Below, one piece after another: positions 43,998 through 52,263 of a stretch of 64,000 bases of DNA. The notes under the pieces were generated by a model. It was given only the letters and a program-made list of their open reading frames with translations, was not told the origin of the DNA and did no database searches. This DNA comes from Niastella koreensis GR20-10. Its GTDB lineage: Bacteria; Bacteroidota; Bacteroidia; Chitinophagales; Chitinophagaceae. The DNA is taken from NCBI RefSeq assembly GCF_000246855.1, contig NC_016609.1:2170001-2234000 (forward strand). Direction: 5' to 3'. A program made the translations under genes and the position numbers. How positions within the stretch are numbered: the stretch's first letter is position 1; each line of letters starts with the position of its first letter.

Positions 43998-45898
43998 GGT
44001 TGGCTTATTTCCTGGTTTGTGATTAGTATGGGAATGGATATCAGGATATAGGTTCCCTGGCCGGGGGTGCTTTCAATCTGAAAGTCGCCATCTATCATCA
44101 ATGCCCGTTCCTGCATGCCCTTCAGGCCAAGTGTTTTTTTGTGGGCCATCTCTTTCGGGTTAAACCCTTTGCCGTTGTCGCGAATTTCCAGCACAATCCT
44201 GTTTTCTTCCTGCGACAGCACAGCATCTACCCGGGTAGCGCCGGCGTGCCGGGCAATATTGGTCAACGCCTCCTGGTAAATCCGGAACAGCGCATTGGAT
44301 TGCTTGGTAGTAAATTGTGGCTCGTACAGCAGACTTTCAAAAACACAGTGGATGCCGAAGTTCTTTTCAAACTCGCGGCTTTGCCATTCCAGCGCGCTCA
44401 CCAGCCCCAGGTTATCGAGGATGCTGGGACGTAGCTGGGTGGCTATTTTCCGAACCGACTTCATCGTTTCCGCCAGCAACTGATCTACCTGTTTCATTTT
44501 TTCTATCATCTCCTTTTCTTCGGGGTTCAGCTTTTTGCTCATTTGCATCAGATCGAGCTTTATCAGGGTCAGTTGCTGACCCAGTTCGTCGTGTATTTCG
44601 CGGGAAATATGTTTCCGTTCTTCCTCCCTGATGTTTTCGAGGTAGGAGGAGAGTTCCCGTAATTGCCGGTGCGATTCTTTCAGGTCCTGTTCGGCTTTTA
44701 CCTTACCGGTAATATCATTGGCTACCACGTATAGGTTTTTATCGCCTGAGGATGCGGAGAATTCAATGTGTTTTTTTGAGCCATCCTTACAGGTTACTTC
44801 AAACTGACAGATTAAGGTTGTTCTGGCTTTCAATTGGGGTTGTCGGGCATGCAGTTCCCGGGAGGCAAGCACCATGTTGCGATAATTTTCATCCGGGTAG
44901 GCCTTGCTCAGCCATTCCTTCCGGGTTGGAATATCTTCTTTGGTATAACCAAATGTATCGATAAAAGCATTATTCAGGAAACGGGTTTCGCCTTGCTCAC
45001 TAAATACACAAATAGGTATGGGCAATTGTTCGGAAATATTCCTGAATTTCTTTTCATTCTCATGCAGGGCCCTTAAGAAACTGTTCCTTTCGGTTACATT
45101 ATTGAACGTTATAAAAACAAGATTCTCATCTGTTGTAAATGACATTTCCAACTCCTTCTTACTTCCATCCTTGCAATACACGGTTGCCTCAAAGGGACGG
45201 GATTCGTGTTTCTCTCCATTATATACCTGTTTCAGCTCTTTCTGCCAACTCTTTTGAAGGCTACGGAAATAGACTTCATCGCGATAGGCCTGCTGCCGCC
45301 AGTGTTCAATATTCGGAATATCTTCGATGGTGTAACCAAACCATTCGGTGAATTTGCAATTAATGAACACAAACCGTTTGGGCTCGTGTACTTCATATAC
45401 CGCAATAGGCGTGGTCATTTTTTCAAGAATGCGCTTGAATTTATGTTCGGCTGCCTTCACCAGCCTTTCGGCCTGTTCCCATTCAATAAGATCGTCCGGG
45501 GCCGGTATATGGGACTGAGATTTCGGAGATTTGGAGGATGACGCGTTTACTGCTGCATGTTGTACGCTTTTATGTATCATCAACACTAATGGTTGTTTGC
45601 GTACCTGCCAAATAGAGCAGTCATAGATAGCCTCGGGTAATTTTTTTGTGCAGAATTCGAGCTGAATGATGGCCTGGGATTGTTTATTCTTTTTTGAAAT
45701 GGCATTTTTCAGCACAGCTTTTGAGCCGGGCATCAGGAAGGACTGGATCTTTTTACCTACACACTGCTTTCCTGCCACTCCATGCAGCCTCGCTTCCTTT
45801 GGCCAAATGCCATTTATTACACCTGATTTTTTTTCAATCGACACTAAAATGACATCGTTAGGACGGTTATTTACTACTGGCATACTTTTATCCATCAA
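43994..45898 (-). CDS. Multi-PAS sensor histidine kinase, HisKA_3 type
   Basis: 634 residues: N-terminal PAS-like segments, two clear PAS repeats (about 160-290 and 290-400, with YEVHEPKRFVFINCKFTEWF and CVFSEQGETRFLNNAFIDTF), a coiled coil, and HisKA_3 with EEERKHISREIHDELGQQL (H436), then DNGKGFNPKEMAHKKTLGLKG as ATPase motif. No transmembrane helix is visible, so it senses cytoplasmic or membrane-associated signals. It overlaps the LuxR-type regulator gene by 4 bases. Confidence 0.9.
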   Translation of the reverse strand: MMDKSMPVVNNRPNDVILVSIEKKSGVINGIWPKEARLHGVAGKQCVGKKIQSFLMPGSKAVLKNAISKKNKQSQAIIQLEFCTKKLPEAIYDCSIWQVRKQPLVLMIHKSVQHAAVNASSSKSPKSQSHIPAPDDLIEWEQAERLVKAAEHKFKRILEKMTTPIAVYEVHEPKRFVFINCKFTEWFGYTIEDIPNIEHWRQQAYRDEVYFRSLQKSWQKELKQVYNGEKHESRPFEATVYCKDGSKKELEMSFTTDENLVFITFNNVTERNSFLRALHENEKKFRNISEQLPIPICVFSEQGETRFLNNAFIDTFGYTKEDIPTRKEWLSKAYPDENYRNMVLASRELHARQPQLKARTTLICQFEVTCKDGSKKHIEFSASSGDKNLYVVANDITGKVKAEQDLKESHRQLRELSSYLENIREEERKHISREIHDELGQQLTLIKLDLMQMSKKLNPEEKEMIEKMKQVDQLLAETMKSVRKIATQLRPSILDNLGLVSALEWQSREFEKNFGIHCVFESLLYEPQFTTKQSNALFRIYQEALTNIARHAGATRVDAVLSQEENRIVLEIRDNGKGFNPKEMAHKKTLGLKGMQERALMIDGDFQIESTPGQGTYILISIPILITNQEISQP

Positions 45899-46033
45899 AC
45901 GGAAATTGATTTAAGTATGTATAACGGGTTAAGCTTATAAGTTAATGCATTTCTAAGGTAAATAACCAGTAAATCGGTTATTTTTTAATGAATACCGGTT
46001 TACCGGGCTCATAACTGGGTAGACAGGGGCGTT

Positions 46034-46070
46034 AAAAAAAAAGCTGCCCCCTTTGGCGGGATAGCTTTTA
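46034..46070 (-). terminator. Terminator following the decayed gene
   Basis: Minus-strand stem AAAAGCT-x-x-CCC / GGG-x-x-AGCTTTT around GCCAAA with a long T-run; it lies 19 bases after the last stop of the pseudogene. Confidence 0.7.
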
Positions 46071-46088
46071 AAAAATTATGGAAACTTA

Positions 46089-46475
46089 TTATTTATTTGC
46101 ATTAAGATCGTACCCCTGAATGAATTTGTCTTTGATAACAACATACAGTTTGGTTTCTGCTTCATCAACAATACATGCGGGGGGCCTTATCACCAAATGG
46201 GATCTTTACGAGGTCTTTTCCGGGTCTTTATCAGTTTTTACGAGTCCATTGATGCCGCTTTCATCAAATTTGGTTAAAATGAATATGGCGTCTTTGGTTG
46301 CTTTGCTTTTCACTTAATTTGTTTTGGGGTTGATACCGGTAAGGCTTAATTAGGTGGCAGTTATCAAACCGGTATTGGTTTGCTGCATCCATTTAATTTT
46401 GGTAACAGTACTGCCTAACTGAAATTCAAACTCAGGTTGTGCCTGTGCCTGGGATGTTGATAATAACGGTTAGGG
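46089..46475 (-). pseudogene. Decayed beta-propeller-like secreted protein gene
   Basis: The minus strand has recognisable protein fragments separated by stops and a frame change: near the 5' side SQAQAQPEFEFQLGSTVTKIKWM and TNTGLITAT, then LSLTGINPKTN; near the 3' side DAIFILTKFDESG, LVKTDKDPEKTS and a final ETKLYVVIKDKFIQGYDLNANK ending at 46089. The first part resembles a signal-peptide end plus PQQ/WD-like blade, the last a blade with a C-terminus; the centre of the original gene appears deleted. A good terminator still follows. Function of the parent gene unknown. Confidence 0.6.
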
Positions 46476-46556
46476 GTGTGTGGTTGTTTTATTTTTTTAA
46501 ATGTTTGCGGTTTAATTAGCTACGTTGAGTTATATTAGATTATTTATTATTGCATC

Positions 46557-46922
46557 ATGAAAAAACTAATGAGGGACATATTGACAAATGGCGAATTCCG
46601 GGTGAACGGCAGTTTGTGGCTGGAAGGGAATGGAACCCGCTTTTTTGGTCCCGGCCCGGTTGAGCTGTTACAACTAATTGAAGAAACAGGAAGCATAAAC
46701 CAGGCTGCCAAAAAAATGAGCATGTCGTATAAAAAAGCCTGGGAAATTGTAAACCGGTTAAATGAGATCGTTGGCAGTCCTATGGTAATTACCGCCACAG
46801 GTGGTGAAAAGGGTGGTGGCTCTTCGCTTTCTGACGAAGCCAAGGAACTCATTGAATGGTATGTTTCGTTACGGGAGAGGTTCCGGCGGTTTATTGAGGA
46901 AGAGACTTTGAAGCTGCATTAA
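46557..46922 (+). CDS. ModE-like winged helix-turn-helix regulator
   Basis: 121 residues, essentially only the N-terminal DNA-binding domain of ModE: LQLIEETGSINQAAKKMSMS and YKKAWEIVNRLNEIVG, then a GG-rich beta wing (TATGGEKGGGSSLS). The molybdate-binding TOBE domains of full ModE are absent, so it may bind molybdate through other means or another metabolite. A fragment of a molybdopterin-oxidoreductase gene is preserved 260 bases downstream, consistent with an old molybdenum link. Confidence 0.8.
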   Translation: MKKLMRDILTNGEFRVNGSLWLEGNGTRFFGPGPVELLQLIEETGSINQAAKKMSMSYKKAWEIVNRLNEIVGSPMVITATGGEKGGGSSLSDEAKELIEWYVSLRERFRRFIEEETLKLH

Positions 46923-46974
46923 AGGAATTAAAGGCAGTGGACTCCCCATAGCTATCGGGATTCAGTAGGCAAAT

Positions 46975-47100
46975 GGCAAAGGGGCAGACGGCAGACGGCA
47001 GACATCAAGAAAACCCCGGAATTGCAGGCTTTGTTTTCCCCGGTAACTGGAAACCGGTAACCGGCAACCTGTAACCTATAACCTGTAACAAACTCACCAA
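46975..47100. repeat. Stuttering degenerate repeats
   Basis: GGCAGACGGCAGACGGCAGAC (46984-47004 region) is a near-tandem 7-base unit, followed at 47045-47090 by AACTGGAAACCGGTAACCGG and CAACCTGTAACCTATAACC-type reworded units. No coding potential is apparent. Confidence 0.6.
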
Positions 47101-47159
47101 AAAACAAAGTCTCCAAACAAGCACAAATAACCTCGATGATTTTAAGTTGGCTTACCGAT

Positions 47160-47275
47160 TGAAAAGACCATAGCTATTCCGGGGTGCCGGTGATTGATAT
47201 TTTAAACAATGCAGGCGTTACTACCGGTAAACAATTGCGTGGCGAAAACCTCACTAAATATGTGCTGGTAACTAC
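47160..47275 (+). pseudogene. Fragment of a molybdopterin-dependent oxidoreductase
   Basis: In frame, 47163-47272 reads KDHSYSGVPVIDILNNAG followed by TTGKQLRGENLTKYVLVTTD. The order tysGVPL-x-DLL-x-x-AGV then LRG-x-x-L-x-YVLV is that of the sulfite-oxidase/molybdopterin-binding fold. A stop (TGA at 47160-47162) precedes it, the catalytic cysteine region is absent, and the frame soon runs into the neighbouring gene. It is thus a remnant of a lost gene. Confidence 0.55.
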
Positions 47276-47278
47276 TGA

Positions 47279-47974
47279 CTACTCACTACTCACCAATTGC
47301 CAGAAGCTGATCGTTCTTCTTGTGGTGAATCCCAGGTATTCATATAACCTGATGGCCCGTTCGTTTGTATGTAACACATGCAGAAAAGGTGTATTGCCTG
47401 TTTGCAGGTTGGTGTTGCATAAATGGGCTATCAGGTATTGTGCATATTGGCGACCGGTATAGGCCGGGTCTGTACAAATGGCGCTTATTTCGGTTAACTG
47501 TTCAAGCCGCATACGCTCCCCGGCAATAGCCACCAGTTGATCCTGCTGCCAAATACCGGCATAATTGCCCAGGCGCCAGGTGTCTTTTTCATAATATCCT
47601 GGCTGCACTTTGTTTATAAGGTTGAGCATGTCATCACTATGCGATGCATTCAGCGGGGTAATTGAAATGGCATTGTCTGGTAATTTGATTGGCTGTTGCA
47701 GCACCATTTGCGCGCAAGGCAATTCTTTTAACAGCTGAATACCCGGGGGCAATGGAGGCAGCTCGCCGATCAGATAAAAAATCTCACCGGGTTCAAGCAG
47801 TCCGCGCAGGGCAACCAGGTTTGGGGTGGTTGCTGTTTCTATGGCTGCAAATGGCAGAATGCCCCGTTGATAGCGTTTCATGGGTTGGGCGCCGGTGGCA
47901 AACTGTTGCTGAACACCGGTAAGCGCCCACCAGGCCGGGTTATCAAGTTGCCAGAATGGATAGTTGTTTTGCAT
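47279..47974 (-). CDS. GNAT-family N-acetyltransferase (FR47-like)
   Basis: Residues 130-225 show the GNAT core: LVAIAGERMRLEQLTEISAIC, the CoA-binding TDPAYTGRQYAQYLIAHL (motif A) and HTNERAIRLYEYLGFTTR. The N-terminal 110 residues are a degenerate half common in the FR47-like subfamily. It should acetylate an amine substrate, which is unknown. Its 3' end lies just beside the molybdo-enzyme remnant. Confidence 0.85.
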   Translation of the reverse strand: MQNNYPFWQLDNPAWWALTGVQQQFATGAQPMKRYQRGILPFAAIETATTPNLVALRGLLEPGEIFYLIGELPPLPPGIQLLKELPCAQMVLQQPIKLPDNAISITPLNASHSDDMLNLINKVQPGYYEKDTWRLGNYAGIWQQDQLVAIAGERMRLEQLTEISAICTDPAYTGRQYAQYLIAHLCNTNLQTGNTPFLHVLHTNERAIRLYEYLGFTTRRTISFWQLVSSE

Positions 47975-47975
47975 T

Positions 47976-48035
47976 CATCAGCAAATTATCGCCCGCCTTC
48001 GCCAAGGCTTCGTCGGCAAGCATTAGCAAATTATC
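47976..48035. repeat. Direct repeats flanking a REP-like palindrome
   Basis: CATCAGCAAATTATC (47976-47990) and CATTAGCAAATTATC (48021-48035), 14 of 15 identical, flank 30 bases with the imperfect palindrome GCCTTCGCCAAGGCTTCG. The structure lies between two convergent-side genes and looks like a mobilised short palindrome with a duplicated flank. Confidence 0.65.
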
Positions 48036-48038
48036 ACA

Positions 48039-48623
48039 TTACGCGTTCTGCTTTCTTACATATTTGGTAAGTATCACAATTACCTGGCCCTCTATTTTAC
48101 CTTCAATTTGTTCGGTATTATCTTCTACCAGGCGAATGTTTTTTACCACTGTGCCCATTTTCGCATTTAAGGTAGAGCCTTTTACATCGAGTGATTTTGT
48201 CAGGATTACGGTATCACCGTTTTGCAACAGGGCGCCGTTACTGTCTTTATGCAATTCAACAGCGTCGTCGTTATCATGGTCGCCGGTAGCTTTGGCCCAG
48301 GCCAGGATTTCATCGGTGAGGTACATCATGTCAAGGTTCTCCATTGCCCAGCTTTCTTTTTTCAGCCTGTTGAGCATCCGCCATGAAACAACCTGGATGC
48401 CTGGTATTTCACTCCACATGGTTTCTGATAAAAAAGTCCAGTGGTTGTTATCCAGTTCCGCTTTTTTTTCGATCTGTGCACGGCAGGTATCGCAGATCAG
48501 GATAGTGTCATCTACGTTGCTGTGAGGCTGAGGCGTTACTTCGTATATTTTTAATAAATCGCCTGATTTACATAATTCACATTGGTTGCCGCTTCTTTGC
48601 CTTAACTGATCTTCCAGTTTCAT
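48039..48623 (-). CDS. PhnA-like zinc-ribbon protein
   Basis: The N-terminal zinc ribbon has CELCKSGDLL and CDTCRAQIEK (two CxxC pairs), and the C-terminal half (about 125-190) has the KOW-like beta barrel of PhnA (GALLQNGDTVILTKSLDVKGSTLN... GTVVKNIRL). PhnA proteins were named for phosphonate use but most are of unknown function. 194 residues is longer than E. coli PhnA because of a helical insert in the middle. Confidence 0.85.
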   Translation of the reverse strand: MKLEDQLRQRSGNQCELCKSGDLLKIYEVTPQPHSNVDDTILICDTCRAQIEKKAELDNNHWTFLSETMWSEIPGIQVVSWRMLNRLKKESWAMENLDMMYLTDEILAWAKATGDHDNDDAVELHKDSNGALLQNGDTVILTKSLDVKGSTLNAKMGTVVKNIRLVEDNTEQIEGKIEGQVIVILTKYVRKQNA

Positions 48624-48669
48624 ATTACGGGTTTAATTTGGCGGCGAAAGTAATATTTTTAAGCAAACA

Positions 48670-49257
48670 TCACTTTGTATACAACAATTTGCCTTTCTCT
48701 TTTTTGATCTTCCAAAGACTCAACGCACAAACCATCACCCACAAAAAAGGATAGATCATCTCCGTTAAATAGAAGCTGCGGATAGTGGTAAAGTCGATAT
48801 TTATATGTAAAGGTCCGGCAGATTTATTAGCTGGCGCCTCCAGGTGCGCATACAGGTAGGTAAGCCAGCAGCCAAAAGCCAGGCTTAACAAGCCAATGAG
48901 CAACCAGGTAAGTGACAGGAAACGGGCGTTTTTTTCTGTTCGTATTTTGGCAATGGCGATAACAAAAAAGAACATCATTAACAGGATGAGCACATTGGTT
49001 AGGGGGGCATTGCCGGCTACACGATCAGAGCTGGCAATTTTAAGGAACTGGATGGGTACCCAGTCAAAAAAATTTAATTTGAAATAGCGTAAGGCAAATG
49101 CCACCACAAAAGCGCCCAGCATCACCACCGTAAACTTCTTCAGTTTTGTAATGCCATAGAAGCTGATGGCGCGGTAATAGAAGATGATGAAAAGGATCGA
49201 TAACAGGACGTAGGGCCCATAAATGAAAAGGTTGATCAGAAAAGGGGAAGTTTTCAT
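48670..49257 (-). CDS. Five-helix membrane protein, unknown family
   Basis: Five hydrophobic helices (about residues 9-30, 42-62, 90-108, 120-145, 162-182) and a short charged C-terminus. No domain recognised. It is on the same strand as and 43 bases after the NAD(P)HX repair gene and may be co-transcribed with it. Confidence 0.7.
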   Translation of the reverse strand: MKTSPFLINLFIYGPYVLLSILFIIFYYRAISFYGITKLKKFTVVMLGAFVVAFALRYFKLNFFDWVPIQFLKIASSDRVAGNAPLTNVLILLMMFFFVIAIAKIRTEKNARFLSLTWLLIGLLSLAFGCWLTYLYAHLEAPANKSAGPLHINIDFTTIRSFYLTEMIYPFLWVMVCALSLWKIKKEKGKLLYTK

Positions 49258-49300
49258 AATCTGTCGGGATTGGATTTAAAACGGCAATATCTGGATTTTC

Positions 49301-50806
49301 TTATAACGATTGATAGGCCTGCCCTAAAAAATCTACCAGGTCAGAGGCTATCAGTGAGGGCTGGGAGGCATAGGCCGCGGCCAGATCGCCTGCACGGCCA
49401 TGCAGGAATACCCCCAAAATAGCGGCGTGCAGGGGGGAATATTGCTGCGCCAGCAGGCCGGTTATCATGCCCGTGAGCACATCCCCGGTGCCACCGCTGG
49501 CCATCCCGGGGTTGCCGGTACTGTTAAAATAGCCCTTGCCATCGGGGGAGGCGATAAAAGAATACCTGCCTTTTAATACAATGTATAAATTATTATCGGT
49601 TGCCGTTTGCAGGGCCAGCTGAATGCGGTCGTAATCGTTGGCCGTTTTTCCAAACAACCGTTCAAATTCTTTGGGATGCGGCGTTAGTATGGAGCCTAAA
49701 GGGATCTTGTTCAACAGCGCTTTTTCCCGTGCTATCGCGTTCAACCCATCCGCATCGATCACCATGGGCCGGCGGTTCTGCTCAAAAACCGAATATAAAA
49801 GAGAGACATTGGCAGGGTTCGGCCCCAGCCCCGGGCCAATGCCAATAGTGTCGTATTTGTCCATTTCCTGCGTGGCGTGACCGGTATTGTCGTTTTCGCC
49901 GGGCGAACCCGTTTTGCACATGCCTTCAGGTACCGAGGTTTGCATAATGTTGTAACCCACTGCAGGAACGTGACAGGTGAGCTTGCCCACTCCGCTGCGT
50001 AAACAGGCCCGGGCGCATAAAACGGCAGCGCCCATCATCCCATAACTGCCGGCAATGATGGCGGCATGGCCATAATCGCCTTTATGGGAAAATGGTTTGC
50101 GCGGTTGCAGAAGTTGCTGCGCCATTTGCTGGTCAACCAACTGAAAGGGGGAATCCTGGATGGCCAGGAAACCGGGGAGGAGGCCAATGTTCAACAAATG
50201 CACGTCCCCAATACCTGCCGCGTTTTCCGGCATCAGGAAAGCTGGTTTAAAACACTGAAAACTAAGGGTGTACCGCGCCTTTATTACAATATTGCCGCGG
50301 CTGCTGTGGTCTACAAACAACCCGCTGGGAATATCGATGGCGATCACTTCATTATTGCTATTATTAATATGTTGTATAAGGTGGGCGGTGAGTCCGTCGG
50401 CAGGGCGGTTGATGCCGGAGCCTAATAATGCATCGATTACTACGTCACCGGTTGGAATGGGATGCACCGTTTCTTCTGAAGAAACAAACCGGATAGTGGC
50501 GGTGGTGTTGTGCAGGCGGGCCAGGTTGATCTGGAAATCTACTGTGCCCTTATGGCCAAACTCCAGAATATTAACGGTTACGGCGTGGTTGGTTTGGGCC
50601 AGCAGGCGGGCAATCACCAGGCCATCACCGCCATTGTTGCCTTTTCCGCAAAAGATGGTAAAGGCTTTCCCTTTATAATTGTTTTGCAGTAACCAGTCGT
50701 AACAGGCCGTTGCGGCACGCTCCATCAGGTCAACGGAGGCAATGGGTTCGTGGCGGATGGTGTATTCATCCCACGCTCTAATTTGTTCGGTAGCAAAAAT
50801 TTGCAT
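49301..50806 (-). CDS. nnr: Bifunctional NAD(P)HX epimerase / ADP-dependent dehydratase
   Basis: N-terminal YjeF_N epimerase domain (1-210) with ERAATACYDW and FCGKGNNGGDGLVIARLL, and a C-terminal ribokinase-like dehydratase domain (about 220-500) with GIGPGLG and NPGMASGGTGDVLTGMITGLL (nucleotide binding). The enzyme repairs hydrated NADH/NADPH in the cytoplasm: epimerises R-NAD(P)HX to S and then dehydrates it using ADP. Both domains and their key motifs look complete; 501 residues is the normal fused length. Confidence 0.95.
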   Translation of the reverse strand: MQIFATEQIRAWDEYTIRHEPIASVDLMERAATACYDWLLQNNYKGKAFTIFCGKGNNGGDGLVIARLLAQTNHAVTVNILEFGHKGTVDFQINLARLHNTTATIRFVSSEETVHPIPTGDVVIDALLGSGINRPADGLTAHLIQHINNSNNEVIAIDIPSGLFVDHSSRGNIVIKARYTLSFQCFKPAFLMPENAAGIGDVHLLNIGLLPGFLAIQDSPFQLVDQQMAQQLLQPRKPFSHKGDYGHAAIIAGSYGMMGAAVLCARACLRSGVGKLTCHVPAVGYNIMQTSVPEGMCKTGSPGENDNTGHATQEMDKYDTIGIGPGLGPNPANVSLLYSVFEQNRRPMVIDADGLNAIAREKALLNKIPLGSILTPHPKEFERLFGKTANDYDRIQLALQTATDNNLYIVLKGRYSFIASPDGKGYFNSTGNPGMASGGTGDVLTGMITGLLAQQYSPLHAAILGVFLHGRAGDLAAAYASQPSLIASDLVDFLGQAYQSL

Positions 50807-50818
50807 CCCGAAATTTAA

Positions 50819-52105
50819 TTACTTTTTTGCAGAACGGTGGCCGGAAGATCTCTTTTTATGGGCCACGGCGTGTGAGCGGCGTTTTACTACAGGCTTTTCA
50901 ACCACTCCGGCCGCTTGTGGCTGGCTGGGGTCGTCATCGTCGTAGTGGTTGCCGTTTTGCAGGTAATCGCCGAAAATATCGGCCATTTCTTTTACCTTGT
51001 ATACATAGCGGCAGTCATTATTACAAAGGGCTATAATGGTAGCATCTTCATCCTGCATGCGATAGAAGGAGGTGCGGTTGCCATGCCACCAGCCATTGTG
51101 GTAAATCAATTTTTTGCCATTAGTCAACAGGTACATCCGCCAGCCCAGGCCATAATTGTGGGTGCCCGGTTTTTCAAAGCTGTAACCGGAATAAGCCTGG
51201 TCGAGGGTAGCCTTTTTAAAGAGCGACTCATTTTTCAGGCCCTGGTCCCATTTCAGCAGGTCGCGTACGGTGCTGTATACGTTTTTGTCGCCATACACCG
51301 CATCGAGGAATTCGAACCTATATTCTTTTCCGCTGTAATAAAAGGAGGGCAAATATTTCGCTGAATCGGCGAGGGTGAACACATAAGTGTCTTTCATCCC
51401 CAACGGTTCGAAAAATGTCTTTTTCAGGTATTCGGGGTACGTCATGCCGCTGACTTTTTCAATGATGAGGGCCAGCAAGGCAAAGTTGGTATTGGAATAG
51501 CTGAAGCCATGGTTGGCCGGCGCTATAGGTATTTTCTTGTAGTTGGCGATGAGGAAATCGAGTACATCCTGGTTGGAAACCATTTTGTGTTTATCCCAAC
51601 CCATACTGCCCATATAGTGGTCGTACTTGGGAATGCCACTGCGATGGTTCAGCAACAGCCGCACAGTTACGGCATCCAAAGGAAAGCCGGGTAAGTATTT
51701 TGAAACGGGATCGTCGATATTGAGCTTGCCGTCCTGCCACAGTTTGAGGGTGGCCATACCGGTAAAGGTCTTTGATACTGAGGCAAGATGGAATGGGGTG
51801 GAAGGCGTGATGGAATCTTTCCTGGTGCGGGGATCTACGAAGCCGGTGTACATTTCATAAATGATGTGTCCGTTTTTTGCCACCAGCACACTGCCATTGA
51901 ACCTGGTTTTACTGAAGGTTGAGTCGACATGGCTGCTGACCATTCGCTTATAATTACTCAGTTCTTCGGGGGTTAACGGGGTGGCATGAGTAAGGGATGA
52001 AGTATCACCTTCATTCATAGGGGAGGAAGTAACCTTCTTATTATTGACACGTGCACAACTCTCTAATACCACCAGGGTTAGCAACAACCTAACTATGTTT
52101 TTCAC
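50819..52105 (-). CDS. Serine beta-lactamase-fold hydrolase, lipoprotein
   Basis: Lipoprotein signal at the N-terminus (LLTLVVLESC). The catalytic motifs of the class C/esterase VIII fold are SVSK (S109, K112) in FHLASVSKTF, YSN in GFSYSNTNFALL and HNGWWHG as the third motif. This gives a periplasmic or surface D,D-peptidase/esterase-like enzyme. The C-terminus is Lys/Arg/His-rich (HKKRSSGHRSAKK). No neighbour suggests a specific substrate. Confidence 0.88.
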   Translation of the reverse strand: MKNIVRLLLTLVVLESCARVNNKKVTSSPMNEGDTSSLTHATPLTPEELSNYKRMVSSHVDSTFSKTRFNGSVLVAKNGHIIYEMYTGFVDPRTRKDSITPSTPFHLASVSKTFTGMATLKLWQDGKLNIDDPVSKYLPGFPLDAVTVRLLLNHRSGIPKYDHYMGSMGWDKHKMVSNQDVLDFLIANYKKIPIAPANHGFSYSNTNFALLALIIEKVSGMTYPEYLKKTFFEPLGMKDTYVFTLADSAKYLPSFYYSGKEYRFEFLDAVYGDKNVYSTVRDLLKWDQGLKNESLFKKATLDQAYSGYSFEKPGTHNYGLGWRMYLLTNGKKLIYHNGWWHGNRTSFYRMQDEDATIIALCNNDCRYVYKVKEMADIFGDYLQNGNHYDDDDPSQPQAAGVVEKPVVKRRSHAVAHKKRSSGHRSAKK

Positions 52106-52213
52106 CAGGACTTATTAATTTATGGTTTTCACTAATGCGCGAAGTTACAGAAAAGGGTTCAGTAACGGGCCATGAAACTCAATTTCTATGCCCAACTTTC
52201 TGCAACTATGAAC

Positions 52214-52221
52214 TATATTTG
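52214..52221 (+). promoter_or_regulatory. Promoter of serA
   Basis: TATATTTG is a perfect TAnnTTTG box, 42 bases upstream of the ATG; the -33 element is weak (TTTC at about 52195). Confidence 0.6.
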
Positions 52222-52263
52222 CAATCTTTTAACTAAGATAACGTAAAAGCAGTAGGATTCATT

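Noticed and set aside
47184-47462. A 92-residue gene in the molybdo-enzyme fragment
   Set aside because: Only the first 30 residues are protein-like; the rest is antisense to the GNAT gene.
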